Assembly: GCA_025267735.1 (NCBI GenBank)
Contig: CM046301.1
Location: 60,841,872-60,905,871 of the forward strand
DNA: 64,000 nucleotides
Direction of reading: 5' to 3'
Origin: Mactra quadrangularis
Lineage: Eukaryota; Mollusca; Bivalvia; Venerida; Mactridae
Of this stretch, positions 13,901 through 24,600 are shown in pieces. Both the position numbers and the translations under genes were made by a program. The notes under the pieces are model-generated. The model made no database searches and was not told the DNA's origin. It saw only the letters and a program-made list of their open reading frames with translations. The number at the start of each line of letters is the position of its first letter. Positions within the stretch are counted from its first letter, which is position 1.

Positions 13901-14218
13901 ATCATAAAATATAAGACTTTGAACCATTATTATTCGGTTGCATTAATAGTATCATCGATTGCTTTCAGCGCGATATGACCTTTCTGTGTTGGTGCGCCGT
14001 AAAACCCAAACAAACCAACAAAGTTAATCAAAAAAGTAATGTATCAATGCATTAAAGTCAAACCATTCCAAATATTGTTGAACTATAACCATAGTGTTAC
14101 TCTAGTTTTCAACATCCAAAATATTTACTAATAAGCAGTATTATATCGATAGAAGCTTACCTGTGCATGTTTGAGTAAGCACCAAGCTTATAAGGATAGA
14201 CAGTGATTTCTTCCACAT
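1828..14218 (-). CDS. Gene A: secreted protein with two Ly6/uPAR domains (8 exons, predicted 215 aa)
   Basis: Assembled from eight minus-strand exons: 14218-14161, 8963-8887, 8156-8085, 6691-6580, 6009-5915, 5345-5271, 4775-4730 and 1940-1828. Every intron starts GT and ends AG. Lengths 58+77+72+112+95+75+46+113 sum to 648 nt, so the frame is open to a TAG at 1830-1828. Residues 1-19 are a signal peptide (MWKKSLSILISLVLTQTC..). Domain 1 (about 22-104) opens CLTCDD and closes CSKCCQDDLCN. Domain 2 (about 115-196) opens CYNCPSQ and closes GCCTDDLCNINC. CCxDDLCN is the hallmark end of the Ly6/uPAR three-finger fold. No GPI-type hydrophobic tail is seen, so a soluble secreted product is inferred. 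Paralogue gene B continues into EGF and CTLD exons; gene A stops just after the Thr-rich start of that linker. An alternative donor (CAACAG/gttcat) just before the stop could splice to an exon left of the window; none is visible in bases 1-1800. Confidence 0.78.
2476..4370. mobile_element. Inverted-repeat element carrying a LINE 3' fragment, inserted in gene A intron 7
   Basis: Arms 2476-2685 and about 4160-4370 are inverted copies (TATACTGACACG.. against ..GCGTGTCAATATA). Gene B intron 7 near 42380 runs straight from the left flank to the right flank, so this is an insertion in gene A. A second hairpin (4028-4148) lies inside the right side. The middle is LINE sequence. Confidence 0.7.
2820..4015 (-). 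pseudogene. Non-LTR retrotransposon reverse transcriptase, C-terminal fragment
   Basis: Frames read ENVCFVPLYADDDVLLADGE (the YADD catalytic motif), then KEYKYFGTYFSFSRNF.., then FHFRIGNNRLPIDLGR.., then ERICTLC..EMHYLLICPFFRELR. These are the standard successive blocks of a CR1/L2-like LINE. Frameshifts and stops break it, and everything upstream of the YADD is missing. Confidence 0.8.
4730..4775 (-). CDS. Gene A exon 7: short Ly6/uPAR domain 2 exon
   Basis: 46 nt micro-exon, phase 0 to 1, encoding KCEEEMNQLTATQRN. Acceptor TATTCAG, donor GTAATT. It was recognised from its counterpart in gene B (KCLEELNQLTDNQRK), which has identical length and phase. Confidence 0.75.
5271..5345 (-). CDS. 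Gene A exon 6: Ly6/uPAR domain 2, middle
   Basis: 75 nt, phase 0 at both ends. Encodes VCMIREVNNTVTGVKRYQTT then CELRT, including an NNT N-glycosylation sequon. Acceptor AACAACAG, donor GTAAGT. Clear counterpart in gene B at 43977-43903. Confidence 0.83.
5378..5502. mobile_element. Short foldback repeat in gene A intron 5
   Basis: TTCATTCAACTATCAGTGGC..GCATTAACCCC and its inverted form ..GGAGTTAATGTATGCGCCAC.. flank a 50-bp middle. Gene B intron 5 retains only the right half (44033-44070). Confidence 0.65.
5915..6009 (-). CDS. Gene A exon 5: Ly6/uPAR domain 2, first part
   Basis: 95 nt, phase 1 to phase 0. Encodes GYPTSRGSICYNCPSQQTVD then DCDSIKMCGQDE, opening the second three-finger domain with CxxC. 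Acceptor TTTACAG, donor GTATTAG. Gene B exon 5 differs at about three residues. Confidence 0.85.
6580..6691 (-). CDS. Gene A exon 4: Ly6/uPAR domain 1, end
   Basis: 112 nt, phase 0 to phase 1. Starts QCGQSDPADDNIQSDSILVC and ends with the CSKCCQDDLCN signature plus SKGCNTQ. The CC..DLCN motif is diagnostic for the Ly6/uPAR fold. Acceptor TTGTAG, donor GTGATT. Confidence 0.85.
7016..7921. mobile_element. MITE with ACACTGRGGTTC ends split by a ~650-bp repeat
   Basis: Left part 7016-7215 aligns in inverted orientation with 43649-43892. The missing terminus reappears at about 7890-7921 (AACCCCAGTGT). Between them lies a copy of the repeat also found at 62470-63148. Confidence 0.6.
7216..7875. 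repeat. Dispersed ~650-bp repeat N, copy 1
   Basis: Starts CAAAGCGCTGAAGGCACTGG and contains GGATTCGGTAAATTTTCAAA and TGTCCCGAA near the right end. Collinear with 62470-63148. A decayed piece lies near 16430-16545. No coding potential seen. Confidence 0.65.
8085..8156 (-). CDS. Gene A exon 3: Ly6/uPAR domain 1, middle
   Basis: 72 nt (24 codons) between a pyrimidine-rich TTTCAG acceptor and a GTAAAT donor. Encodes QCFLESYVTVGGHIRYNMGC followed by RDNL. Phase 0 at both ends. Gene B exon 3 differs by one residue (T for N). Confidence 0.83.
8887..8963 (-). CDS. Gene A exon 2: Ly6/uPAR domain 1, first part
   Basis: 77 nt between a TTCTTAG acceptor and a GTATGA donor. Encodes GLICLTCDDMVDPTDCG.. 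up to ..TCGDHQ, with the N-terminal CxxC pair of a Ly6/uPAR domain. Enters in phase 1, leaves in phase 0. Differs from gene B exon 2 at only a few residues. Confidence 0.82.
10485..10720 (+). repeat. SINE, second family, gene A intron 1
   Basis: GGGGTCGTAGGTTTTATTCA.. with GGGCGGGGCATACTTTCGTT, running to TGTTGCTATGGCGTTAA. Further pieces at 9530-9740 and 12880-12960. Confidence 0.65.
12020..12545. repeat. Dispersed repeat, copy 2, with a tRNA-like stretch
   Basis: Counterpart of 600-1080. 12108-12188 is a degenerate minus-strand tRNA-like head (GGATTCCAACTC.. with ..CCACTACGCCACTG), probably a separate SINE piece. Confidence 0.5.
13160..13875 (+). pseudogene. Non-LTR retrotransposon RNase H domain and C-terminus
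   Basis: 13169-13468 reads KAIDQAFTYI.., IVLDSLSVLLAIKN.., CCIPSHIGIHGNEKV: the E, SDS-like and PSHxGIxGNE blocks of a LINE RNase H, here with LDSLS for SDS. 13682-13873 continues with CIPCDEHFNVKHVLL and DLKYIRDNI, the usual C-terminus, after a frame break. Not a host RNase H. Confidence 0.78.
14161..14218 (-). CDS. Gene A exon 1: signal peptide
   Basis: ATG at 14218-14216 opens MWKKSLSILISLVLTQTCT, then one base of a split Gly codon. A GTAAGC donor follows. The leader has a Lys pair and a hydrophobic Leu/Ile core. It is near-identical to gene B exon 1 (51465-51408), which supports this start. It ends in phase 1. Confidence 0.8.
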
Positions 14219-14249
14219 TGCCGACCATTTACTAACGACTGATAATGTT

Positions 14250-14268
14250 TCATGTATATAACATAAAT
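14250..14268 (-). promoter_or_regulatory. TATA-like element upstream of gene A
   Basis: The reverse strand reads GTTATATACATGAAAC about 40 nt before the gene A ATG. A related AT-rich box (GTTTATATTGTACATGG) sits at a similar distance before the gene B ATG, and the segment between box and ATG is conserved. Transcription starts are not known. Confidence 0.3.
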
Positions 14269-14269
14269 T

Positions 14270-17200
14270 GACAGTGTATAATGATAAAACTACTTTGTTA
14301 GGAAGTCCCTGAACTCTACAGATTTACATTGTTGACTGTCACATGACAGATAAAATCTAGAGCTTAAAACTCAGTATATTTTATCTTATCATTCAATACC
14401 GTTCAAATCATTACAAGAGTACGTTTACATATACTATTAAACATGTAGGAGAAACAGATTTTAAAGGCTGTTTTTTCAACCAACCTTACCTAAGATACCA
14501 TCTTTAGGTTAGTTAAACCTCTTATTTTACATTGTATCAACTAGTAAAGATGAATTTAAACAAAGCTTTCACTTTGACTAAATACTCAACACTTATATCT
14601 AAGAATAATTTAGACTAAAACGCGTTTACATACAATAGATATATAACATCCCCATTTTTAGATTACCGGGTTAGAAAATCCTCAAATCTTGTTAAATTTT
14701 CAACCCTTTTTAGTTGATAAATAGTATATTTTAAATACATAAATCCTTCTATACTGGATTACTAACTGTAAAAGCTTATAAAATTAAACCATTTTTTGAC
14801 AAAATGGAAACATCTTTACTTCAATTACACCTGAAAATGACTCTTGAATAGAAACTGCTGATTAAATATCAATATTTTATGGACTGTAAAAGGACTTTAA
14901 TTAAATATACATCCCAAACACTGCAAATTGTTTAGAATTATATAATTCGTTATTTATAGAATGAAAATATATTGAATCAGATCTGGAATTCTATGATGTA
15001 TGACTTTCTATTGATTTCTTGACTTTTATCACCATATATTCACTGATTTTAATTTTTAATTTTCATTAAGTATAAACAATAAAAACTTCACCTGTCCAAA
15101 TTATGACCTTGAGATCAATATATGCCTCATCCCAGGGGTCAACAGTCCCAAATTAGGGCACATTTAAAAATAAAATATTCTTATCTAAAATTATAAGCCT
15201 TAGACTTTAAATATTTGACATTGACATCAGCATAAGGTCCTCTAAACAGACTGTTCAACAAAGCCTCTAAGGTCATATATCATTGTCCCAGGGCACAGAT
15301 TTTATATAGATTTATACATGTATAAGGAATTTTGTTATCTTCGTCATTAAATCATACAGCTAAGAACGTCGATATATGGTTTGTTGTATCATCTAAAGGT
15401 TCTCAAATTTTCATTGAGTTAAATACAAAACTTGCGCAGTTGGTAGCGCGCCGGGATTTGGAATCTCGTGCCCGAGGGGGTGCGGGTTCGAATCCCACCC
15501 GGGAGGTTATACCCTTCCATGAAAATTTGACACATAATGTCCATTTTCCTCCATTGATTAGATAATATGGAGAAGTTTTCGGCCTTGTGGAAGGGTAGGT
15601 GAGTACTGGTTATAGACAATTGTCCAGGAAAGCTAGGTTAGATGCGCTGGACGCCGTAAAATGATCTAAATTGTGTTGACACGGCGTTAAATCTAGTAAA
15701 AAAATACAAAACTTTCTGTTACAAGTAAACGAGCGAGCGGCCAAGGATGAACTGGCAAATGCCGAGGTGGTTTGGAAGTAAAATCTACATTTACAAAATC
15801 CTCGAGAGTATATTTTGACATGTCTTTTAGCAGGACTTAGAGGAGTAAACGATGTTTATCGCATAAAAAGTACGAAATTTGAATTTTTGGTCAGAAAATA
15901 TCAAGAAATAGTTTTTTTCATAGGCAGTTGGCATTTGTGTTTATAAACAGATTTTACTCCATGTCGACCATCAATGGCCTTTTCAGTTATTTTTAATGAT
16001 AACCTAGAGGATATGACCCAACCCCACTCCCTGAAATCGTCATTTCAAACCCTCTGTCAAGAAATCATAGATCATCTCCTGCCAATCTAGAGTCCTTATA
16101 TATTCGTAGCCCTGGGTTACCTTGTCATGAAAACATGTTATACAATGATTTCACATTCTAACTAGATATACCTTGCTGGATACTAAAAAGTAATATTTCA
16201 AATCTATTTTGACACTATTACTGTCTGCCAGAAAGTAATTAGCAAGTGTCTTACTATATGCTTAGCTACTTAGTCTGTGTGCTAAAATAATGCATCACAA
16301 CTTTTAAATTTTTAAAACAATTAAATCCGTGTATAAATGTCTGTTTTAAGATAGAACTACGTTTTTACTTGATAAACAATAACTGTATGACAAGAAAATA
16401 TAAATTTTACGTTTCAAAATTAAACCAAAAATGGCAGGCACTAAATTTGTTTAAGTTTGAAAACTAAAAGTAAATTTAGTGCCCTAACATCGTGTGAAAA
16501 TAAAGGACAGTTCAGTGATACTTGTTTGTTAGGTAAAAAAACATATGGGCTAGGCTCTGTAAAAACCTGGCTAAATGACTACATTTTTTGAATTTTACAT
16601 TTTCGGAAAGTACAACATATCCGAAGCATAAAACCAAAAACCTTGTCCAATTCTCACTGATATTAACGATTTTACAACTTAATGAATGTAACGCATATAA
16701 TAATGTATCTTGCAACAACGACGTCACGAATTATTACCCCAAATTACGTCTACGTGTAGTGAACCCCGAGAAGAGTTACATATATGACAACGTCATTGTA
16801 TGCTAATAATAAAAGGTACAGCTAACATAATTTGATATTGAAATCAATTTCATATTCGTTTATTTTGTTACTCATGCGTATAAATCATTTTTTAAATTAC
16901 TAGAACGTAAATTTATTTAATCATCAAAAATACTATATCATTTCGTTAGATTAAGTTTTATAATTCGGCAATTACTAGAAAAGGCGGCAAGCACTGTTCA
17001 TGTTCAAAACCTTAGACGTATACATAAAAAGACCAGACAGGGGGACTCTTAATTAAAGTTAATATTTTCAACAAAATCTAATTTATTGAATAACTAATGA
17101 ATGGAGCCATTGGTGTAAAAATAGCTTACTTATTGTTGTTTCTGTTAGCAGTTAGATTGAAAATAGCAATAAACTCGTTTTCTCACATTTAATCTCCAAC

Positions 17201-18397
17201 TAAAGATAAAATCGGAACGTGATGACCTTTTTACAAAAGCTTATCATATCAGTATTTTATGGAGTACACCATAAGGGCAGCACCCTTAACAGAATTCCGT
17301 ATCGCAAGTGTCGCATCGTATCAGTACCCTAATCCGATTTAAAACCATATACAATGTATTAAGCTTATCAAAGTGTAATAACCTCACACAAACTTGATTC
17401 AGACTAAAACATAAAAATCAGATCAGCATTATCTCCCTTTATTGACCATTCATATTTATAATATGACAAGCGTCGAGATCACAAGCGTTTTCATTCAATT
17501 TACATAATACAGTGTGGGGAATCACGTGACCAATTTGGTTTCTAACACGACAAAAATGGAGACCAAATCAACAAATACATGAAAAAGACAAGGTAAATGA
17601 CATTTATACGTAACCGATTTTATCAGACCTAGTGTAAGCATCACTAAATTCTCTTTCTAGCGGTAGTTATCCCAACTCCACAACGGTTCTAGTTTTCTAT
17701 ATTACCTCGAGGTTTCAAACGAGTCCAAAGATATTGGGAAGAACTTTGAGGTATATTGATATACATGTATATTGATAGTGTCTGTAGCTGTTAAATGCAA
17801 TGATACAGTGGTCATTTCTTGTATTACTTGAATTTTAGTTGTTTTACAGTAATGTACCGTATATGTCATATCTAATTACACTAATGAACCTACAGAATTT
17901 GTACGCAAAGTGTATTGAGGAAAACTGTACTTCAAGATTTTGTATGACAAGAAGAGGAAAATAAAATCTTTATAATATTCTCCAGTAAAACGGTAGAATC
18001 AACACTTCGCCCGCATTTTTAGCTTGATTTGCTTGCTTGATTCGTACTTGAATCTAATCTGTAAGAAGTAATCATTAGTATGGAGTTGATAGGTTTCATG
18101 TGCACGAAAGTTTTTCGATAGGCGAGACCAATATGACTTTCCAAGCTGTGTACTCGTCCAAATTTATTTCCGTATTGTACAGTAAAATATATAATAACCT
18201 ATAATTATAAGACCATCGATAAATGTAAGTTGTTTTTGATCATGATATGACAAAATCTGTAGATTGGCATTCGTACTTAAATAAATCATGTTAAAATGGA
18301 CGAAGTTGCATTTTAAATAGATATTGCAGATTCTAGACTAAGAATATATATTTTATGTATTAGGTATGACAAGACATATATATGAGCAAAATTACTA
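14270..18397. other. Spacer between genes B and A
   Basis: No exon or conserved frame seen. Contains one SINE (15428-15705), a remnant of repeat N near 16430-16545 and otherwise AT-rich sequence. Confidence 0.6.
15428..15705 (+). repeat. tRNA-derived SINE between genes A and B
   Basis: Head 15434-15506 with A-box TAGCGCGCCGGG and B-box GGTTCGAATCC, body ending TTGACACGGCGTTAAA and an A-rich tail. Related copies at 18995-19255, 19345-19615, 22885-23097, 31178-31405 and 43108-43388 show this is a SINE, not a tRNA gene. Confidence 0.8.
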
Positions 18398-18403
18398 TTT
18401 ATT
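18398..18403 (-). promoter_or_regulatory. Poly(A) signal of gene B
   Basis: AATAAA on the minus strand, 72 nt beyond the gene B stop codon. It is the first such hexamer downstream. Confidence 0.5.
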
Positions 18404-18474
18404 GAATATACAATGGCGGTTAAAATAGAATAAACCGGAACATTTTCACTGAATAACATATGTAGAGTGTTACT

Positions 18475-18698
18475 TTATAAGATATATTCACATAAAAACC
18501 CATACTGGTGGTCACATGACCTGTCGTCTAATTGAAAGCCTGAATCTTGAGTGAGTCGTGTACAATGTCCATCATCACCCCAAGAATCACGTGTTCTCCA
18601 AGCCTCAGATTCTTCAACAATTCTGTCTTCTTTCATAATCCAGTGTTTTAGATGATCATTCCACATTCCACCAACCCAGAAGTCGGTATGAATATAAT
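18475..18698 (-). CDS. Gene B exon 15: C-type lectin-like domain, C-terminal half, and stop
   Basis: Starts after ATTCAG in phase 1 and ends TAA at 18477-18475. YIHTDFWVGGMWNDH.., W.., GDDGHCTRLTQDSGF.., DRSCDHQYGFLCEY shows the CTLD WIGG-like strand and the final C..C..FLCE cysteines. The Ca-site WND is replaced by QLDD, and no EPN or QPD triplet is seen, so classical sugar binding is doubtful. The open frame upstream of 18698 is intron. Confidence 0.88.
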
Positions 18699-21600
18699 CT
18701 GAATTTATAAAGGTATTGATTTTATTCTTTAAAGTCATATTATTCATAAAATGAGTGCAGTAACAATATGCATACATAGTATATATGTATATATATAAAG
18801 TCATTTTATGACAATATAAGGAGGTTTTCTTCTTACAGCGTTTATTTACTTTGTATATTAATATGTGTTTTTTTAAATACATTTATAACATACACCAAAT
18901 TAATACTGAAGTGATATTACAGATTTTCCTGTCTTTTAATAAACGTCACAGATTAAGAACAGACAAGTATGTCCGACAATTTTTTTATCTATACTTGGTT
19001 TAACGCCGTGTCAACACATTTTGGTTATATCACGGCGTCTAGCGCTCCTAACGCAGCTAAAACCAGTACTCACCTACCCTTCTACAAGGCCGGACACTTC
19101 TCCATTTACCTTATTCATGGAGGAATATTGACATAATTGTCAAATTTTCATGGAAGAGTATAACGTCCCCGGTCGGGATTCAGACCCGTACCTCCTTAGA
19201 GATACTAGATTCGAAATCCCGATGAGCTACTAATTGCGCTACCGTCCCGGTTAAAAATTTGAATAAGCGAAGAATATTTGTGTATGTCCAACACGTTTTG
19301 ATAGCTCACTGCTCATACAATATAGTTTGATTTTGTAAATCGGGTCCGAAGCGCAGTTGGTAACTCGCCAGGATTTCGACTTTTCGATAGGGTACAGATT
19401 CAAATTCCACCCGGGGCGGTTATAACCATCCATGAAAATTTGATCACGCATTCTATTTTCCTTCATTATTAAGATATATGGAAAAGTTTCCGGACTTTTG
19501 CAAAGTTCAGTGCGTACTGGTTATAGACAAGAGTCCAAGAAAGCTATTTTAAGTGCGCAAGCCTCCGTAAATTAACCTTAATGTGCACTGATACGGCGTT
19601 TAACACAATGAAAAGGTGATTTTCTGTAACTGCTGTATTCTTCGAATAAAATATATTAAAAACATCTCTACAACCACATTTGCCAATGGTTATCACTACT
19701 GAGTTAAGGAAGTAAGTTCATGTCAATGTACAATATTGATATTTTGCAGTCTCTAGTGTCCAATCGTCATAGTCTGACATCAACGAGGACGTGATTCAAG
19801 CTAGTGAACTGCAACTTATTGATCTCGATAAACAGAATAACGTAAACATAAATAAAAAGACTAAAGTTACAATCACAATAACTTAAAACACATACTGTTA
19901 TGGCTTTGAAGAAAACTATGAATCAGTCTATATTTTTCCATTGTTGTAAGTGCTATAATATTTCCTAAGCAATGTGCATGACAATAATCTCTGGCGCCTG
20001 TATGGGTCCTGTCATATTGAACAAATCTGAAAAACGAATTCACATTGAAACAATATTGTTAATCACACATTTCGACGTTAGAAAATACATGTATTTGTAT
20101 TAACGTTTAGAAGCCAATCCTGCATCTCAACACCGCGTTTTTGTTTTTGCAAGACCATTCTCTAGGGATAACATGATATTTACCGGAAATATCCGAATCA
20201 AATTTTGCAGTATTTATATGCGAAGTGGCTCGATTTTGTTCATAATAGCCAATGTTGAGAGCGGAAACTACTGTTATTACTCTGAGCGGCTTACACCGCC
20301 TAATAAGTAGTATGAAAAGTTAAAAGAATACAATGCCATGTTAAGATCAACAATAGCTTAAGTGAATGTATGACAGCTGGTCCTGAATCACTTCGACAGG
20401 GATGGACAACTGGTTCACGTTACTTTTTCTCTACCTTGTTTATACCCAGTATATAAGTCATTTAACAGATGGGCCAAAATGTCCAATCTTTACAAACTGA
20501 GATGGGATAAAATGAGACATGGACCAGTTGTTCCGTCTGACAAAACAAGATGGGACCAATAGGCCACCCCAGTCAAAAATAGCATTATACCAGTTGTCCG
20601 GCTGCTAGCTAAATACTTACATAAAGAGTAAACTTAACAAATATTATACACAGACATGCAAACAAGAATTGACCCCTGTATCCAGTTGGACTAGACCATC
20701 ACACTGTTTGAAATACCAACATTACACTACATTAGAAGATTTCTACCGCTTCAGCTTCTTCCCACGGACCATTCCAGTTTGGAACAGACTTCCAGCCGCT
20801 GTGGCTGAGGCCACTACCTTGGTATCCTTTAAGGAGGGGCTTAAGGACCTAACCTTCTAATTTGGTTTTCCTTCCAATCACTAAGTACATGTACATCTAA
20901 ATGAAGAGTGCGAGTTGCGTCAATGGACCTTGAGCCCCAATGAATTGGTCACATTCTGATGGACGAAACGTGATTGGAACATCTTTTCTATTATTTCTAC
21001 CTTTTTCTATAACATCACATACATTATCTGTGTTGGTCTATTTTCTCTCTTTAAACTATCCTTTCCAATTTTCCTATTGCGCACAATTGAAGAATTGTCA
21101 ATCTGTGACAGCTCAATGTATTAATGTAGATGTAGAATAACATTAAAAAACTTACGCAACATGTAATTGACTGCCGTTGTTCATATTAAATGTGTGTTTG
21201 TATATATCAGAACTATCCAAACAATGATGACTTCTATCTACAAAGTTTTATAAAAAAAATAGATTTGCTTTATAAATAAAAATGCAAAATGTTAATTAAT
21301 TGCTCTAATAACAATTCTAAATCTCATTTTTTAAGGATTTTGTTTTACTAGTATTTATGGGTACGTTTGTAACAATATATATCAAACACTGAACTGAAGT
21401 TCTCTGATTTGTACGTTTTTAACAATGTCCAATACTTAACTAAAGTAGATTTGTACGTACTGTTCTCGGCCAAACTTGAAACTTTACATGTAAAGTGAAA
21501 TGTTTATCTTCAAGTTATGCATTTAGGCCACAACAAGTTGATCATGTGTTCTACGGATTTTTCTGGGGAAAATGGGGCGAGCGAGCGAATATTTTTTATG

Positions 21601-24600
21601 TAAAAATCTTAATTCAGTTGCTTTATATAGCGGTTTAACCAAATCTTTATGACATAAGCAAGCGAGGAAATAAAAAAAGTAATCCATCAAAATTAAGGTG
21701 CGAGCGAATCCATAGAACAAATGATCAACTTGTTGTGGCCTTAAGTATAATTATGCAAAAAAAACATCGTATGCGCTGTACACTGAGGTTCGAAAATTTC
21801 TTTACACATTTATTATTTTTATAGTTTACTTTGGTTTTTTTATTGGGCAATTATTGCTCACAAATTTTTATATTTTATTGTATATTCATTACTTAGGCCA
21901 CAACAAATTGATCATATGTTCTATGGATTCGCTCGCTCCTTAATTTTGACGTTTTTTACAAAAAAAATATTTTTATTTCCTCGCTCGCTCATAAAAATTT
22001 GGTCAAACCGCTATATAAAGCAAGTGAATAAAGACTTTCTTTTTTTTTCTTCGCTCGCTCGCCCCATTTTTTTCCAGAAAAATCCGTAGAACATATGATC
22101 AACTTGTTGTGGCCTTATGAAAGAACATAACTTACGTTTCGTGTTATACTGATTTTTAGTTGTGAAACTGATAAGGACATCTAAGTATTATTATTAAAAA
22201 AAACATAAACTTTTAACATGTGTAAAAAAACTTTTGAACCCCAGTGTATATGTTCCCATGTTTAAATTGTATAATAATGTTATTTCGTAAAAATACCACC
22301 AACATTATTCTTGACATAGAACTTTCAAAAGTAATTAATAAAGTTAAACAATCTTACAATCACAGTGATGTCCGTGGTAGGCAGGAGGACATTCACATTT
22401 TGGATCGTGGTGATGATCAGTGACAATGCATTTTCCGCCATTATGACAGGCGTAGTCATGACAGGGGTTACGTGGTGCAGGAGTTGTAGTTGTAGTAGTA
22501 GTAGTTGTTGTTGTTGTTGTTGTTGAGGTAGTACTTGTAGTTGATGTTGAAGAAGTAGATGTTGTAGCGTTATGCCTTTTATCTGTTTAATAAATTGCAG
22601 ATCGATTATACTTATATTTACATATAACTTTAGGTTGTCGTCTGGGACCAAATCTAATTGATCTTTTCTTTATACATGTATTTGAAATAAGTATGCACAC
22701 AATTACTTTAAAGGAAAAGAGTTACATTAACTAGTGGCATTAAAGAAAATCCTTACCATCCTTTCTCTTTTAGTTCTTTTTACCAATAATGAATTTCTCT
22801 CAAAAGTGAAAAAAATACAATATATAAATTCCATGATAAGATGTGATGACATCATTTATTTCTTTATACTAGATTTAATGAAGTTTCAACACATTTTGGT
22901 AATTCTACGGCGTCCAGCACACCAAATCTAGCTTTTCTGAATCCTCGTCTATAACCAGCACTTACCCCTTCCACAAGGCCGGAAACTTCTGCAGATACCT
23001 TATTAATGGAGAAAAATTGACATAATTGTCAAACTTTCATGGAAGGGTATAACCTCCCCGGGTTGGATTCGAACCCAACTGCGCAACCGACCCGGTTTTA
23101 CCATATATGTCGTAACCTATTGTACTTCCTGTGTAATATCTAAATAGAAAAAAATATAGGGTCGAAAATGGAAGAACGTTGACCTCAGATACAATTGCTC
23201 TATTTATTTCAACAATTTTAAGTAAAACAGTATCAAGTTGATGTTTTTGTCAACGGAAATTCAATGTTTGTACCGGATGTAGGTCTTCCTGTGCGGATAT
23301 AAGCTAAAATAAAAATGTAGGAACAAAGAACATGGAATTCTGTATGTATTGTATACTTTTCTCCAAAAGTATAGCTCTTTTACGATTTTGTGTGACTTAT
23401 TCACATATAATATCGTTTAGATTTGTCAACAGTTATCTAAAAAGACTTATATATAAAGTAATTTTGGTTCTGCATTGATGAATTCGTTGTAAGCAAATCT
23501 TACTCGTTTTGAAAATAAAAATATGAAAACGAGTTCCGAATATGAACTATTGAAATAATTAAAGACTTTCAGGAATTAATTCAGAATATAAGTTACTTCA
23601 TGTTCCTAGATTTTTCTTATGCTTAATTTACTTGTATAAATACTACCAAAATAAGGGACTTTTGTCAGTTATTTTTCCTTGAAAAAATATAAAGCAATCC
23701 GATTGGTAAGTAGGTTCTCACATTTGGAATCCTCGGATTATATAATTGAAGTCCTATGTAAGGATAACAAAATATTTCATCTAATATCTATCCTGGTAAT
23801 TCAGATACTAACAGAAGTGATGAAATTTATATGGTTCTTTACCCTAACAATACGTAGCCTGAATTTCGAACAAATTAAATGATTTACAAAAAAAGTTATT
23901 TAAGATTAATTTTGGCAAATTGACATTGGAAATTAAGGGTGAAATCCGACCTACCCTGAAGATTATGCAAGGGGAATAACTGACTAGGGTCCCTTATTAA
24001 CAATGTATTTTTTTATAAATTTGTACCAAATGTTTTTCATCTGGAGGTATATATAAGCAAATATAATAATGTTCATGTATCCTTAAAGATTAAAGCAATT
24101 TACCTGACAAAAGTCTAAAGAATTAGTTTTGAAGTAAATAAATAATTCATTTCATATAATGTAAATTAAGTACTGAATATTTTAAATCCTAACTAAACGT
24201 ATAAATCACTTAATAGTTTTTCCTCAATACTTGGCAATTATTTTTTCACATTTGTTTAAATTACCAACACAGAAATAACAAAAATAGGGTCTATGATTTA
24301 ATATCGGCAGCCTAAGTTTTCCATTCTTATTTCTTACTCTCCCCAGGTTGTATTGATGTAGTTTAAGTGTACAACAGCATTTTAAAGTACACCATTTGTG
24401 AATGAAAGTTCGATGTGGTGTCAATCGGGTTGTATGTATTGCATGTTAAAATAAGAATCATTAATATCATCTAAGTTTAAATCATTGATATGTCGACATT
24501 TGATTGTCACATTTTTTTTAGTTAACATGAAAATATTTGATAAATAAATTAGTCATTCATTTAATGATTCTAGATCATGATTTGTAAGACAATGTAGTAA

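Larger units (their letters stand above)
9600..14155. other. Gene A intron 1, right part
   Basis: Intron between exons 1 and 2. Holds SINE pieces (9530-9740, 10485-10720, 12880-12960, 13950-14025), a half MITE near 10728-10800, the dispersed repeat at 12020-12545 and the LINE RNase H fragment. Nothing recognised in 10800-12020. The part near 9190-9440 aligns with gene B intron 1 (51020-51250). Confidence 0.6.
21510..24418. repeat. Segmental duplication, left copy (exon 12)
   Basis: Aligned by eye with 30057-32737 from TCAAGTTATGCATTTAGGCC to GAAAGTTCGATGTGG; identity is lost immediately outside. Length 2909 against 2681; a 219-bp MITE plus 3-bp target repeat at 21896-22117 explains nearly all the difference. 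Carries a Harbinger-like MITE at each copy's left end, a second MITE family, EGF exon 12, a tRNA-SINE, and an unexplained open frame at 24224-24424 (minus). Confidence 0.9.

Noticed and set aside
15434..15506. tRNA gene with good A and B boxes
   Set aside because: It is the head of a SINE: the same body and tail follow in at least five other copies in the window.
18699..18882. Upstream part of the 135-codon CTLD frame
   Set aside because: Low-complexity, AT-rich, and an AG acceptor at 18699-18700 gives the phase required by exon 14, so this part is intron.
22325..22651. Minus frame rich in Leu and Gln (LLLQHQLQVLPQQQ..), also at 30622-30963
   Set aside because: Off-frame shadow of the Thr/Ser-rich EGF exons; the phase-consistent frame gives six-cysteine EGF domains.
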